From positions 62,001 to 126,000 of the forward strand of contig NZ_LLYY01000007.1 of assembly GCF_001484965.1 (NCBI RefSeq): 64,000 nucleotides of DNA, given 5' to 3'. Source of the DNA: Shouchella shacheensis. GTDB taxonomy: Bacteria > Bacillota > Bacilli > Bacillales > Bacillaceae_D. The notes below the pieces were generated by a model that saw nothing but the letters and a program-made list of their open reading frames with translations, was not told where the DNA came from and searched no databases. The position numbers and the translations under genes are program-made. Shown here in pieces: positions 41,703 to 50,581 of this stretch (positions within the stretch are counted from its first letter, which is position 1; each line of letters opens with the position of its first letter).

Positions 41703-42706
41703 TCCATCCTGATTTAGTAAAAAAACAGCGGATGGTTGTCCTCGTTTTGACCGTACTCATTCTGCTGACGAGCTTTTTCAGCTTGAGTACAGGCTATTCG
41801 TCTATCAGCTATGACCGCATACTTCCTGCTTTATTTGGAGAAGGTACGTTCAAAGAAGAGTTTGTGTTATTTTCGGTCCGCCTGCCACGCATTATCGTGA
41901 CATTGCTCGCAGGGATGGCTTTAGCTCTTTCTGGGGCGATATTGCAGGGGATCACAAAAAATGATCTTGCTGATCCAGGCATTATCGGCATTAATGCTGG
42001 GGCAGGCACAGCAATTGCTGTTTTTTACTTGTATTTTCAGATTGACACCGGCGGATTTGTTTATTTGCTGCCTCTCGTTGCTTTCATTGGAGCATGTCTC
42101 ACAGCAGGATTCATCTACTTTTTTTCTTATCAAAAACATACCGGGTTTCAGCCTGTCCGTCTTGTGCTCGTGGGAATAGGCACTGCAATGGCGCTTTCCG
42201 GCGCAATGGTCATGATTATTTCATCAGCAGAAAGACAAAAAGTTGATTTTATTGCAAAGTGGCTGTCCGGAAATATATGGGGGGCAGATTGGCCGTTTAT
42301 TGCTGCGATTCTACCGTGGTTGATCGTGCTTATCCCATTTTCTCTTTTCAAAGCGAACAGGCTGAACATTCTCGGACTCAGTGATTCGGTCTCAATCAGC
42401 GTAGGACTCGTGTTGAATAAGGAAAGGGTTCTACTCCTCATGACCGCGGTAGCGCTAGCAGCTGCTGCCGTTTCTGTCACAGGAGGAATTGCTTTTATAG
42501 GACTGATGGCCCCGCATTTAGCGAGAGCACTTGTCGGCCCGCGCCATCAGTTATGCATTCCAGTGGCAATCCTGCTTGGTGGGTTTCTGCTGCTCGTAGC
42601 GGATTCTCTTGGAAGGAATTTAGTAGACCCCGACGGCATATCCGCAGGCATCATGACCGCATTAATCGGAGCTCCTTATTTCATCTATTTACTGATGAAG
42701 AAATAG
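41699..42706 (+). CDS. Iron-siderophore ABC transporter permease 2 (FecCD)
   Basis: Second FecCD subunit, 335 residues. Marks are FSVRLPRIIVTLLAGMALALSGAILQG, TKNDLADPGIIGINAGAG, then KWLSGNIWGADWP and GGIAFIGLMAPHLARALVGPRHQ. AAAGGAGGGAG precedes the ATG, and the start overlaps the first permease stop. It is the last clear gene of the Fur-controlled operon. A broken secG copy begins about 50 bases later. Confidence 0.9.
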   Translation: MIHPDLVKKQRMVVLVLTVLILLTSFFSLSTGYSSISYDRILPALFGEGTFKEEFVLFSVRLPRIIVTLLAGMALALSGAILQGITKNDLADPGIIGINAGAGTAIAVFYLYFQIDTGGFVYLLPLVAFIGACLTAGFIYFFSYQKHTGFQPVRLVLVGIGTAMALSGAMVMIISSAERQKVDFIAKWLSGNIWGADWPFIAAILPWLIVLIPFSLFKANRLNILGLSDSVSISVGLVLNKERVLLLMTAVALAAAAVSVTGGIAFIGLMAPHLARALVGPRHQLCIPVAILLGGFLLLVADSLGRNLVDPDGISAGIMTALIGAPYFIYLLMKK

Positions 42707-42759
42707 GGTTATTGCTAAACACCCCTGCGCATGATAGGTTAACGCAGTGTGAGTTGGAC

Positions 42760-43009
42760 GTGAAGGTTTCATTTCTTTTGCAAACATTGCTGTATGTTCT
42801 CTTAATCGTAACTTCCGTTTCCCTTATCGCTTCGTTCTACTTCAGTCCTGCCGTAGTGCTGGACTTTCCAGAGCTATCTCAGGTGGAGAAGAGTAGCTGA
42901 TGGGGAAACAAAAAGCACACGAGGTGTTAATGCTTTTCTCAGCTACGCAACGGTTGTATTAGCTGTACTATTTTTCGTATTCTCAATACTGCTTGCTTAT
43001 TTCTTATAA
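42760..43009 (+). pseudogene. secG: Broken secG (preprotein translocase subunit) copy
   Basis: Three frames together spell SecG. Frame one: GTG start, then LLQTLLYVLLIVTSVSLI, the first helix. Frame two: VLLQSCRSAGLSRAISGGEE, stop, then MGKQKAHE, matching the conserved VVLLQSGKSAGLSGAISGG...FGKQKA loop. Frame three: VNAFLSYATVVLAVLFFVFSILLAYFL and stop, the second helix. Two frameshifts and an internal TAG make it non-functional as written. A terminator follows. SecG is normally a single housekeeping gene near rnr/smpB, so a decayed extra copy beside an iron operon is unexpected. Confidence 0.75.
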
Positions 43010-43023
43010 AGAAAATGAGGAGG

Positions 43024-43058
43024 AAACAGTAAGGACTCATTCTTTCTGTTTTTTTTAT
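43024..43058 (+). terminator. Terminator after the secG remnant
   Basis: AAACAG-t-AAG paired with CTT-t-CTGTTT, followed by a run of T residues. Confidence 0.65.
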
Positions 43059-43389
43059 TTCATTTAATTAACTTTTCGAATAACATTCGATTTTCGCTTC
43101 AACCGGACGCTTTCTGTGGGCGTCACACCCCAGCTCCCCGGGAAAACCGCCCGGAAATCTTCGGACTGACGCTTTAGAAAGGAAAGCAGGCTAACTACGC
43201 CACTTTTTATGGCAAACGCCTGCATGACCGACTTCGTGTGGCCCGAGTCCCCGCGATCGGCTGCAATTGATCATTCTTTAACCAAAAAGTAACGCTTTAG
43301 AGCTATGACAGCGATACCACAAAAAAGATAATAATAATTTTTTAAATTTACCACTAGACAAAACAAGCACTGCTACGATACCATATAGT
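43059..43389. other. Spacer with a GC-rich inverted block
   Basis: No gene. Bases about 43105-43195 hold GACGCTTTCTGTGGGCGTC...CCCGGGAAAACCGCCCGG...GACTGACGCTTT, reminiscent of the GACGCTTTCCGCGGGC-type intergenic repeats of bacilli (recall, unverified). Downstream is AT-rich; a TAGACA (43355) and TACCAT (43379) may be the promoter for the LacI operon. Confidence 0.35.
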
Positions 43390-43411
43390 TAATCGTTTAG
43401 CTAAACGATTA
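43390..43411. promoter_or_regulatory. Perfect 22-base LacI-type operator
   Basis: Arms TAATCGTTTAG and CTAAACGATTA meet with no spacer. It lies 115 bases before the LacI-type regulator that heads the CoA-ester operon, next to the likely -10. It is the probable autoregulatory operator for the entire operon. Confidence 0.75.
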
Positions 43412-43525
43412 GCTGAGTATTCCCCTTAAGTACTCGCTTCAAGAATGAGGCCTCCTCGGATGCTATAATAGTCGAAGCCGTGGTTTTAATAGGCGGAAAA
43501 GATTATTGTTAGGCGGGGTGATCAC

Positions 43526-44530
43526 GTGGCGAGTATGAAAGAAGTTGCAAAGAAGGCAGGAGTATCCATTGCCACAGTTTCGGCAGTTGTGAATGGCAAC
43601 AAGTATGTGAGTGAGGAATTACGAGAGAGGACCGAAAACGTCATTAAGGAATTGAACTATCGACCGAACCGGAGCGCGCGTAGCCTGAAAGGGAAGAAAA
43701 CAAACCTCTTAGGTTTAACTGTAACAGAGATCACAAACCCTTATTATCCAGCGCTTATCAAAGGAGTAGAAGAGCTAGCCTTTGAGCAAAACTACAATGT
43801 AATTCTGAGTACAACGAATGATGAAGTTAATAAAGAACTAAAATTGCTTGAGTCCATGATGGATCAGGGAGTCGATGGGATCATCCTGACAACGGTTGAT
43901 CACAAAGCTTCTGAAGTACTGACGCTTGTGGAAAAGGCGGGCATCCCCCATGTGTTAATAAACCGTGCGCCGGAGAACTATGAAGGCAGCTGCGTTTATG
44001 TGAATTCAGTAAAGGTAGGGGAAATTGCGACGAATCATCTTGTATCGCTGGGACATAAGCGAATTGCCTTTGTCAGTGGAAGGAGACAGAATAGTTCAGA
44101 TCGGGAGGTTGGTTTTCGTAATGTAATGGCTGAGAATGGCCTTCAGGCTGATGAAGAACTCATTGTCGATGGGAACTATGATGAAGATCGCACTTACAAG
44201 CTGGCTATGTCATTGCTACAACTTCCGAAAGAGAAACGTCCCACGGCCGTATTTGCTGCCAGTGACAGTATGGCTTTCGCTGTAGCAAGAGCGTGCTTAG
44301 ATCAGAACATGAGCATTCCTGGAGATCTTTCAATTATTGGCTCAGACAACGTGCCTTTTTCAAGCGATTTTCGCGTGCCTCTTACGACGGTTGATGTCAA
44401 GGCAGATCGTATCGGCAAAATAGGATTCTCCTTTTTGGAGGAGATGATGACTAACCCGCAAGAGTTTATTCACAAAAAGGAAAAGATCGAGCCTTCACTT
44501 GTAGTTAGACAGAGCACGGGGCCCCTTTAG
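43526..44530 (+). CDS. LacI-family regulator of the CoA-ester operon
   Basis: Repressor of 334 residues. The helix-turn-helix SMKEVAKKAGVSIATVSAVV and hinge NRSARSLKGKKT are followed by a ligand domain (TVTEITNPYYPALIKGVEEL, GSDNVPFSSDFRVPLTTVD). It starts with GTG after GGCGGGGTG. The gene heads a run of nine co-directional genes for organic-acid uptake and beta-oxidation-type steps, and a perfect palindrome lies upstream. LacI proteins usually sense sugars, so control of hydroxy-acid catabolism is noteworthy. The effector could be the acid or its CoA ester (inference). Confidence 0.9.
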   Translation: MASMKEVAKKAGVSIATVSAVVNGNKYVSEELRERTENVIKELNYRPNRSARSLKGKKTNLLGLTVTEITNPYYPALIKGVEELAFEQNYNVILSTTNDEVNKELKLLESMMDQGVDGIILTTVDHKASEVLTLVEKAGIPHVLINRAPENYEGSCVYVNSVKVGEIATNHLVSLGHKRIAFVSGRRQNSSDREVGFRNVMAENGLQADEELIVDGNYDEDRTYKLAMSLLQLPKEKRPTAVFAASDSMAFAVARACLDQNMSIPGDLSIIGSDNVPFSSDFRVPLTTVDVKADRIGKIGFSFLEEMMTNPQEFIHKKEKIEPSLVVRQSTGPL

Positions 44531-44578
44531 CCCCGAACTCTTCATATAATCAACGTAAAATCAGAAAGGATGAGAGTG

Positions 44579-45760
44579 TTGAAAAATGCTGTGATTGTAA
44601 GCGCTTCACGAACTCCGGTTGGGAAAATGGGTGGAGAATTGAAGGACGTTCACGCCGCTGATTTAGGAGCGATTGCTATTCGTTCTGCGGTTGAGAAGGT
44701 AGGGATTTCAGGCGATGTTGTAGACGAAGTGGTTATGGGCTGTGTTGGACAAGTGGCTGAGAATGCGTTTATTGCGCGCATGTGTGCATTGCGTGCGGGG
44801 TTGCCTACTTCATCCAATGCTTACACCGTAAACCGTCTTTGTGGTTCAGGATTACAAGCGATTAATACGGCTGTTCAACAAATTCAAGCGGATCAAGCCG
44901 ATGTAGTTGTTGCAGGAGGTACAGAGAATATGGATCTTCTTCCATACTATGTTCGCCATGCCCGTTACGGCTACCGCATGGGCCACGCGCAGCTAGAAGA
45001 TGGCCTGGTAACAGCGCTCACTGATCCATTTGGTCAGTATCATATGGGCATTACAGCGGAGAATGTTGCAGAAAAATATGGGATTAGTCGTGAAGAACAA
45101 GATAGATTTGCGTTGGAAAGTCAACAAAAAGCTGTTCACGCAATCGAAAGCGGTTACTTCAAAGAAGAAATTGTCCCAGTTGAGGTAAAAGACAAAAAAG
45201 GCAACGTGACAGTGGTCGATACTGACGAGCACCCGAGAAAAGGTGTGACGCTCGAAAAGCTTTCGAAAATGAAGCCGGCTTTTAAAGAAGGTGGGACGGT
45301 GACAGCTGCGAACGCTTCTGGTGTTAACTCGGGAGCTGCAGCACTTGTGATTATGTCAGAAGAGAAAGCGCAGGAACTTAATTTACAGCCTATTGCTGTT
45401 ATTCGAGAGCAAGCAGTTGCAGGGGTTGATCCTGAGATTATGGGTTATGCACCGACTCCGGCTGTCAACAAACTTCTTAATAAAACTGGAATTCAAGCAA
45501 AAGAAATTGATTTGGTTGAATTGAATGAGGCCTTTGCTGCGCAGTCTGTGGCTGTACTTAACGATCTTGACTTTGATCGATCCATTGTCAACGTCAACGG
45601 TGGAGCTATCGCGCTAGGTCATCCAATAGGAGCATCAGGAGCCATTATAACCGTGAAGCTCTTACATGAACTTAAGCGACGTAAGGCAAAGCGTGGAATT
45701 TCAACGCTATGTATCGGTGGCGGGCAAGGAATTGCAACGTTATTTGAAATGACAAATTAA
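44579..45760 (+). CDS. Acetyl-CoA acetyltransferase (thiolase)
   Basis: Cytoplasmic thiolase that cleaves acetoacetyl-CoA (or a related 3-ketoacyl-CoA) with CoA to acetyl-CoA. The 393 residues are the standard length. Active-site Cys88 lies in RLCGSG, with the His motif NEAFAAQ, the GHPIGASGA loop and the second Cys in CIGGGQG. The TTG at 44579 follows AAGGA by 8 bases and gives the usual MKNAVIVSASRTPVG start; GTG 44576 and ATG 44570 are alternatives. It follows the repressor by 48 bases and precedes the SDR gene by 17. Confidence 0.9.
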   Translation: MKNAVIVSASRTPVGKMGGELKDVHAADLGAIAIRSAVEKVGISGDVVDEVVMGCVGQVAENAFIARMCALRAGLPTSSNAYTVNRLCGSGLQAINTAVQQIQADQADVVVAGGTENMDLLPYYVRHARYGYRMGHAQLEDGLVTALTDPFGQYHMGITAENVAEKYGISREEQDRFALESQQKAVHAIESGYFKEEIVPVEVKDKKGNVTVVDTDEHPRKGVTLEKLSKMKPAFKEGGTVTAANASGVNSGAAALVIMSEEKAQELNLQPIAVIREQAVAGVDPEIMGYAPTPAVNKLLNKTGIQAKEIDLVELNEAFAAQSVAVLNDLDFDRSIVNVNGGAIALGHPIGASGAIITVKLLHELKRRKAKRGISTLCIGGGQGIATLFEMTN

Positions 45761-45777
45761 AAAAAGGAGTGGGAAAC

Positions 45778-46518
45778 ATGATTGATTTAACAGGAAAAGT
45801 AGCGATCGTAACTGGGGGAGGACGTGGTCTAGGAGAGGCCATTGCTCGCAAACTATCTAGTCTTGGTGCTCATACCGTGATAAGTGACCTCAATAAGGAA
45901 GCGATTGAACAAGTCGTTGAGAACATTAATAGTAGTGGCGGCGAGGCGAGTGGATTTGTTAGTGATGTTGCTAATGAAGAGGAAGCAGCAAGATTAATCA
46001 ATGAGACGGCTGAGCGACACGGGAAAGTAGATATTCTTGTAAACAATGCTGGAATTAATCGAGATGCGATGCTTCATAAAATGAGCTTAGAGCAATGGCG
46101 CCAAGTCCTTGATGTCAATATTACAGGGGTCTTTAACACAATGCAGCCTGCTTCTATTCAGATGCGTAAGCAAGAACAGGGAGCCATTATTAATATTTCA
46201 TCTGCAAGTTGGATGGGGAATGTAGGTCAGGCCAATTATGCAGCTGCTAAAGCAGGTGTAGTGGGGTTAACAAAAACGGCCTCCAAAGAGCTAGGAAGAA
46301 AAGGTGTAACCGTAAATGCCATTTGTCCAGGGTTTATTGAGACAGATATGACAAGAGCTGTCCCAGAAAAGGTATGGGACATGATGGTTGGTAAGATTTC
46401 AATGGGAAGAGCCGGGCAACCGGAGGATGTGGCAAACTGCATCGCTTTTCTAGCCTCAGATCAAGCCAATTATATTACAGGTGAAGTTATAAACGTTGGT
46501 GGAGGAATGGTGCTCTAA
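45778..46518 (+). CDS. SDR-family 3-oxoacyl/acetoacetyl-CoA reductase-like dehydrogenase
   Basis: Short-chain dehydrogenase of 246 residues, FabG/PhaB-like. It has the cofactor loop TGGGRGLGEAIA, NNAG, catalytic Ser in NISSASWMG, YAAAK with Tyr and Lys, and the end ITGEVINVGGGMVL. In this operon it most likely oxidises an (R)-3-hydroxy acid or its CoA ester to the 3-keto form. The ATG at 45778 follows AAAGGAG; the GTG nine bases earlier is inside the site. Both an SDR and an HAD-type (Hbd) dehydrogenase are present, suggesting that both stereoisomers are handled. Confidence 0.87.
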   Translation: MIDLTGKVAIVTGGGRGLGEAIARKLSSLGAHTVISDLNKEAIEQVVENINSSGGEASGFVSDVANEEEAARLINETAERHGKVDILVNNAGINRDAMLHKMSLEQWRQVLDVNITGVFNTMQPASIQMRKQEQGAIINISSASWMGNVGQANYAAAKAGVVGLTKTASKELGRKGVTVNAICPGFIETDMTRAVPEKVWDMMVGKISMGRAGQPEDVANCIAFLASDQANYITGEVINVGGGMVL

Positions 46519-46542
46519 AAATTAGATGTCTGGAGTGATTCG

Positions 46543-47427
46543 ATGGTAAATCAAGTAGCGATCATAGGCGGAGGACTAATGGGTTCTGGTATTGCCCAAA
46601 ATGCAGCTGAACACGGAAATCATGTGACCATTATTGAAGTGAGCGCACAAGCAGCCGAACAAAGCGTTGCTTCAATTAAGAATCAACTCCAGCGTAAAGT
46701 GCAGAAAGAACGCATTTCCCAACAAGAGATGGAAGGGACGCTAGGAAGAGTATCTACTGCTATTGGGTTTGAACATATAAAATCAGCCGATATCATTATT
46801 GAAGCCGTACCAGAGAAGCTTGAGCTCAAGCAAGAGGTTTTTAGACAATTGGATGTCTATGCTAGTGAGAATGCTACTCTAGCCTCTAATACTTCGGGGC
46901 TATCAATTGCTGCCATTGGGAGTGTAACGAGACGACCGGAAAAAGTAATTGGGTTCCATTACTTTTATCCAGTACCAGCTATGAAGCTCATCGAAGTGGT
47001 CCCCTCGATTATCACGGATCAGAGCACTGTTGAGAAGATGAGAGGGTTTGCAGAAGGGCTTAATAAAAGACCCATTCTTTGCCAGGATTACCCTGGATTC
47101 CTTGTCAATCGCATTCTTATTCCCATGGTAAATGAAGCAATTTATTGTGTGATGGAAGGTGCTGCGGCAGAGGATGTGGATGACGCCATGAAATTGGGAG
47201 CGAATTTGAAGATGGGGCCAATCGCGCTAGCTGACTTTGTGGGTCTAGACACACTCCTCTCAACCATGGAAGGGCTTTACGAGGGCTATAGTGATTCGAA
47301 ATATCGCCCTTGTCCATTGTTGAAAAAGGTAGTAGAGTCTGGAAATTTAGGTTTGAAAACCGGAAGAGGTTTCTTCCAATATGATGAATCCGGAAAAAAG
47401 ATCACAAAAGAAGGAATCATTTCATAG
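46543..47427 (+). CDS. hbd: 3-hydroxybutyryl-CoA dehydrogenase
   Basis: NAD-dependent (S)-3-hydroxyacyl-CoA dehydrogenase, 294 residues. Marks are IIGGGLMGSGIAQNAAEHG, the dehydrogenase motif IIEAVPEKLELKQEVF, catalytic His in GFHYFYPVPAMKLIEVV, and the C-terminal GPIALADFVGLDT and KYRPCPLLKKVVESGNLGLKTGRGFFQY. All are classic for short-chain Hbd. GGAG precedes the ATG. It supplies acetoacetyl-CoA to the thiolase. In aerobic catabolism it runs in the oxidising direction. Confidence 0.92.
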   Translation: MVNQVAIIGGGLMGSGIAQNAAEHGNHVTIIEVSAQAAEQSVASIKNQLQRKVQKERISQQEMEGTLGRVSTAIGFEHIKSADIIIEAVPEKLELKQEVFRQLDVYASENATLASNTSGLSIAAIGSVTRRPEKVIGFHYFYPVPAMKLIEVVPSIITDQSTVEKMRGFAEGLNKRPILCQDYPGFLVNRILIPMVNEAIYCVMEGAAAEDVDDAMKLGANLKMGPIALADFVGLDTLLSTMEGLYEGYSDSKYRPCPLLKKVVESGNLGLKTGRGFFQYDESGKKITKEGIIS

Positions 47428-47460
47428 GAGAGCGCCAATTGAAAAAGGGAGTGGAGTAAA

Positions 47461-49044
47461 GTGTTAGAGAAGCGAATCAAAGCGGAGGCATTTGCCGAGT
47501 TAATAGAAGATCATACGACTCTAGCTGTTTGTGGATTTACGCTAATGGGTGCTTGTGAAGACATACTAAAAGCGATTGAGTCCCGATATAAGGAGACTAA
47601 AAAGCCGGAGCAATTAACATTGGTTCATGCAGCTGGTCATAGTAATCGCAAACATGGAATTGAGCATTTAGCTCATAAAGGCTTAGTTGGGCGCATCATT
47701 GGGGCCCATTGGGGGCTTGCACCGAAGTGGAGCAACCTTATTTCAACCAATGAAGTGGAAGCACATTGTCTTTCGCAAGGGCAGTTAACTCACCTATTTC
47801 GCGATATGGCTGGTGGTAAGCCGGGAACCTATTCAAAGGTAGGGTTAGGGACGTTTCTTGATCCTAGACTCGAAGGTGGGTGTGTTAATGAGAAGGCGCA
47901 AGAGAAAGAAAGCTTTGTTGAACTCATCCAAATCAAAGAGGAAGAGTACTTGTTTTATAACCAAATACCAATTGATGTATGTATATTAAGAGGAACAACA
48001 GCGGATGAGTTTGGGAACATTACAATGGAAGACGAAGCCTTGAAGTTGGAAACGCTGTCAATTGCTCAAGCAACCAAGCGATTTGGAGGCAAGGTCGCTG
48101 TTCAAGTAAAGAATTTTGTGAAAAGAGGAACCCTGCCAGCTAGACAGGTTGTTATTCCGGGAACTTGCGTTGACTATATTGTTGTGACGGAGGATGCTGA
48201 AAGCAATCACCGACAAACGTCGGGCTCTTTTTACAATCCTAGCTACACTGGGGATGTGAAAGAACCATCGATACGAATGGAAGAGCAACCGTTTAATGCT
48301 CGTAAGGTAATTGGGCGCCGGGCCATTCAGGAATTGTTTGATGGTGCTGTCGTTAACCTAGGGACAGGGATCCCAGGTGATACGGTAGGCCCTGTATGTG
48401 ATGAGGAAGGGGTACTTGAAAATATTCATCTAACTGTTGAATCCGGTGTGATTGGTGGGGTTCCGCTTGGAGGCGTAGATTTTGGGATCGCCCGAAGTCC
48501 TGATGCTATTCTAGACCACCCTTCTCAGTTTGATTATTACATTGGAAGAGGGGTAGATGTGACGTTCATGGGCGGAGCAGAATTTGATCATCAGGGCAAT
48601 GTGAATGTAAGTAAATTTGGTCCCGTTACGACAGGGTGTGGCGGTTTTATTGATATTACTCAGAACGCTCACAAAGTTGTATTTTGTTCGACCTTTACCG
48701 CGAGTGGACTAAAGGTTAGCTATGATAACAAAGAGCTCAAGATTGACCAGGAAGGCAAAGTACAGAAGTTTGTAGACCAGGTTCAACAAGTGACATTTAG
48801 TGGCGAATACGCGAAAAAGAAAAACCAAGATGTTGTACTTGTGACGGAGCGAGCGGTTTTTCAGCTCACTAAAGAGGGATTGCTTCTAACCGAAATTGCA
48901 CCAGGAATGGACATAGAAACAGATATTGTTGCTCATATGGGCTTTAGACCCAATATTTCCGAAGGTTTAAAGCAGATGGATCAACGTTTGTTTCACCCGG
49001 AACCAATGGGCCTGAAAAAGGAAATCTTAGCTAATACCCTTTAA
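47461..49044 (+). CDS. Fused acyl-CoA:acetate/3-ketoacid CoA-transferase
   Basis: Family I CoA-transferase with both halves in one chain, 527 residues (YdiF/propionate CoA-transferase type). The catalytic Glu is about residue 327 in TVESGVIGG, preceded by VNLGTGIPGDT in the second half. Late motifs are FMGGAEFDHQGNVN and CGGFIDIT. It moves CoA from a donor such as acetyl- or acetoacetyl-CoA to the incoming acid. The start is GTG after AAAGGGAGTGGAG. With an acyl-CoA synthetase at the operon's end there are two ways to activate the substrate. Confidence 0.88.
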   Translation: MLEKRIKAEAFAELIEDHTTLAVCGFTLMGACEDILKAIESRYKETKKPEQLTLVHAAGHSNRKHGIEHLAHKGLVGRIIGAHWGLAPKWSNLISTNEVEAHCLSQGQLTHLFRDMAGGKPGTYSKVGLGTFLDPRLEGGCVNEKAQEKESFVELIQIKEEEYLFYNQIPIDVCILRGTTADEFGNITMEDEALKLETLSIAQATKRFGGKVAVQVKNFVKRGTLPARQVVIPGTCVDYIVVTEDAESNHRQTSGSFYNPSYTGDVKEPSIRMEEQPFNARKVIGRRAIQELFDGAVVNLGTGIPGDTVGPVCDEEGVLENIHLTVESGVIGGVPLGGVDFGIARSPDAILDHPSQFDYYIGRGVDVTFMGGAEFDHQGNVNVSKFGPVTTGCGGFIDITQNAHKVVFCSTFTASGLKVSYDNKELKIDQEGKVQKFVDQVQQVTFSGEYAKKKNQDVVLVTERAVFQLTKEGLLLTEIAPGMDIETDIVAHMGFRPNISEGLKQMDQRLFHPEPMGLKKEILANTL

Positions 49045-49056
49045 TTGGAGGTGCGT

Positions 49057-50064
49057 ATGAGGAAAAGTTGGAGCCTGATCACACTTTGTTGTATTGTCAC
49101 GGCTGGATGTACGAGTTCGACAGGAGCCATGGAAAATGTGGAAGAAGGAGAAAATATCGTGATTGACGTCAGCTTGCCTCTTGGAGCAGAGTCCCACCAT
49201 GGTGTCGGGGTTCTAAAATTTGGGGAAGAACTAGAACGTCTGTCAGAGGGACGGATTTCGGTTCGCCCTTACTATGATAATGCCTTAGGGGCAGAACGAG
49301 AGGTTTTCGAAGGGATGGGTATCGGGATTATTGACGCTGGCATGGTTTCGACGGGACCGATGGGTGGTTTTCTTAATGAAGTGATGCTCTTTGACCTACC
49401 CTATATCTTCCAAGACTATGGTCATGCCCATCAGTTTCTTGACAGTGCTTACGGTGAAGAAATGTCGCTTGCCATAGAAGAACAAACGAACGTCAAAGTT
49501 CTGGCCTGGATGGAGAATGGTTTCAGGTATCAGACGAATTCCGTTACTGCGGTAGAGACACCCGAAGACCTAGTAGGTACAAATCATCGTACGCAAGAAA
49601 GCCAGGTTCAGATTGATACGTGGGAGACTCTTGGAGCTAACGCAACACCGATGGCATGGAACGAAGTATATTCTGCTTTGCAACAAGGCGTTATTGATAG
49701 TCAGGAAAACCCGATCCCAACGATATACGACATGAATTTTTCAGAGATACAACCCTACTTAAATATGACACAGCACGTGTACTCGCCGGCTCCATTGCTA
49801 ATGAGTGGCCAACTGTTTGAGGCATTTAGTGAGGAAGACCAAGAGCTAATTTTAGAGGCAGCTGAAATTGCCTTACACGTACAGCGAGAGGAAAGTCGGG
49901 AGCAAACAGAAGCATTTGTTGAAGCGCTCGAGGAAGATGGAATGGAGGTTACGTACCCAGATATGGAATTATTCACTGAGGCCGCAGCGCCGGTGATTGA
50001 AGAATGGAAAGAAGTAATAGGGGAAGATCTCGTAGAGGCAGCCAGGGATTTTGAGGTTGAGTAG
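49057..50064 (+). CDS. dctP: TRAP transporter substrate-binding protein (DctP)
   Basis: Surface binding lipoprotein of a TRAP transporter, 335 residues. The signal peptide ends in TAGC. The DctP marks are LGAESHHGVGVLKFGEELERL, GAEREVFEGMGIGIIDAG, a conserved Arg in GFRYQTN for carboxylate binding, and NEVYSALQQGVIDSQENP. The ATG at 49057 follows TTGGAGG, where the longer frame would start. It binds an organic acid; the enzymes suggest a hydroxy- or keto-acid. Confidence 0.9.
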   Translation: MRKSWSLITLCCIVTAGCTSSTGAMENVEEGENIVIDVSLPLGAESHHGVGVLKFGEELERLSEGRISVRPYYDNALGAEREVFEGMGIGIIDAGMVSTGPMGGFLNEVMLFDLPYIFQDYGHAHQFLDSAYGEEMSLAIEEQTNVKVLAWMENGFRYQTNSVTAVETPEDLVGTNHRTQESQVQIDTWETLGANATPMAWNEVYSALQQGVIDSQENPIPTIYDMNFSEIQPYLNMTQHVYSPAPLLMSGQLFEAFSEEDQELILEAAEIALHVQREESREQTEAFVEALEEDGMEVTYPDMELFTEAAAPVIEEWKEVIGEDLVEAARDFEVE

Positions 50065-50089
50065 CTGAATAAGAGAGAAGGTGAATGGA

Positions 50090-50581
50090 TTGATAGTGAT
50101 TCGAGTATACAAGCAAGTGGTGGAACACGTAAATAAAAGTATCGGATATTTGCTTGGATTGCTCTTAATGGTGATGACTGTATTAATTGCATGGCAAGTG
50201 TTTGCACGCTTTGTTATGGGGTCTCCTCTGACCTTTTCAGAAGAGGTGGCAAGGTTTTTCATGATTTGGCTCGCTTTTTTGGGGGCGGCTTATGCGTTCA
50301 AAAAAGGCTCACTTATTTCCATTGATATTTTGAATGAAGTACTGAAAGGAACATGGTTAAGAATTCTCAACCTTCTAATCTATGTAATCTGTATTGGTTT
50401 TGCTCTTGTCCTCATCATTTATGGCATCGACATGATGCTGCGTGTGGAGCCGCAGATTGCACCTAGCACACGACTTTCTATGATGTGGCCTTATTTAGCT
50501 GTACCAATTGGAGGTGTGGTTATTCTATTGAATGCCATTTCGCTTATTCTTAAAGAATTTATAGAGGAGGATGAGGGTTAA
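50090..50581 (+). CDS. dctQ: TRAP transporter small membrane subunit (DctQ)
   Basis: Four-helix membrane subunit of about 163 residues. Marks are TVLIAWQVFARFVMGSPLTFSEEVARFF with following WLAFLGAAYAFKKGSLISID, the DctQ core. The start is uncertain: TTG at 50090 has AAGGTGA about 5 bases upstream; GTG 50081 and GTG 50096 are alternatives. Its last base is shared with the DctM start. Confidence 0.87.
   Translation: MIVIRVYKQVVEHVNKSIGYLLGLLLMVMTVLIAWQVFARFVMGSPLTFSEEVARFFMIWLAFLGAAYAFKKGSLISIDILNEVLKGTWLRILNLLIYVICIGFALVLIIYGIDMMLRVEPQIAPSTRLSMMWPYLAVPIGGVVILLNAISLILKEFIEEDEG

Noticed and set aside
42553-42900. 115-residue frame across the end of permease 2
   Set aside because: First half is a shadow of the permease; the rest is the first helix of the broken secG, described there.
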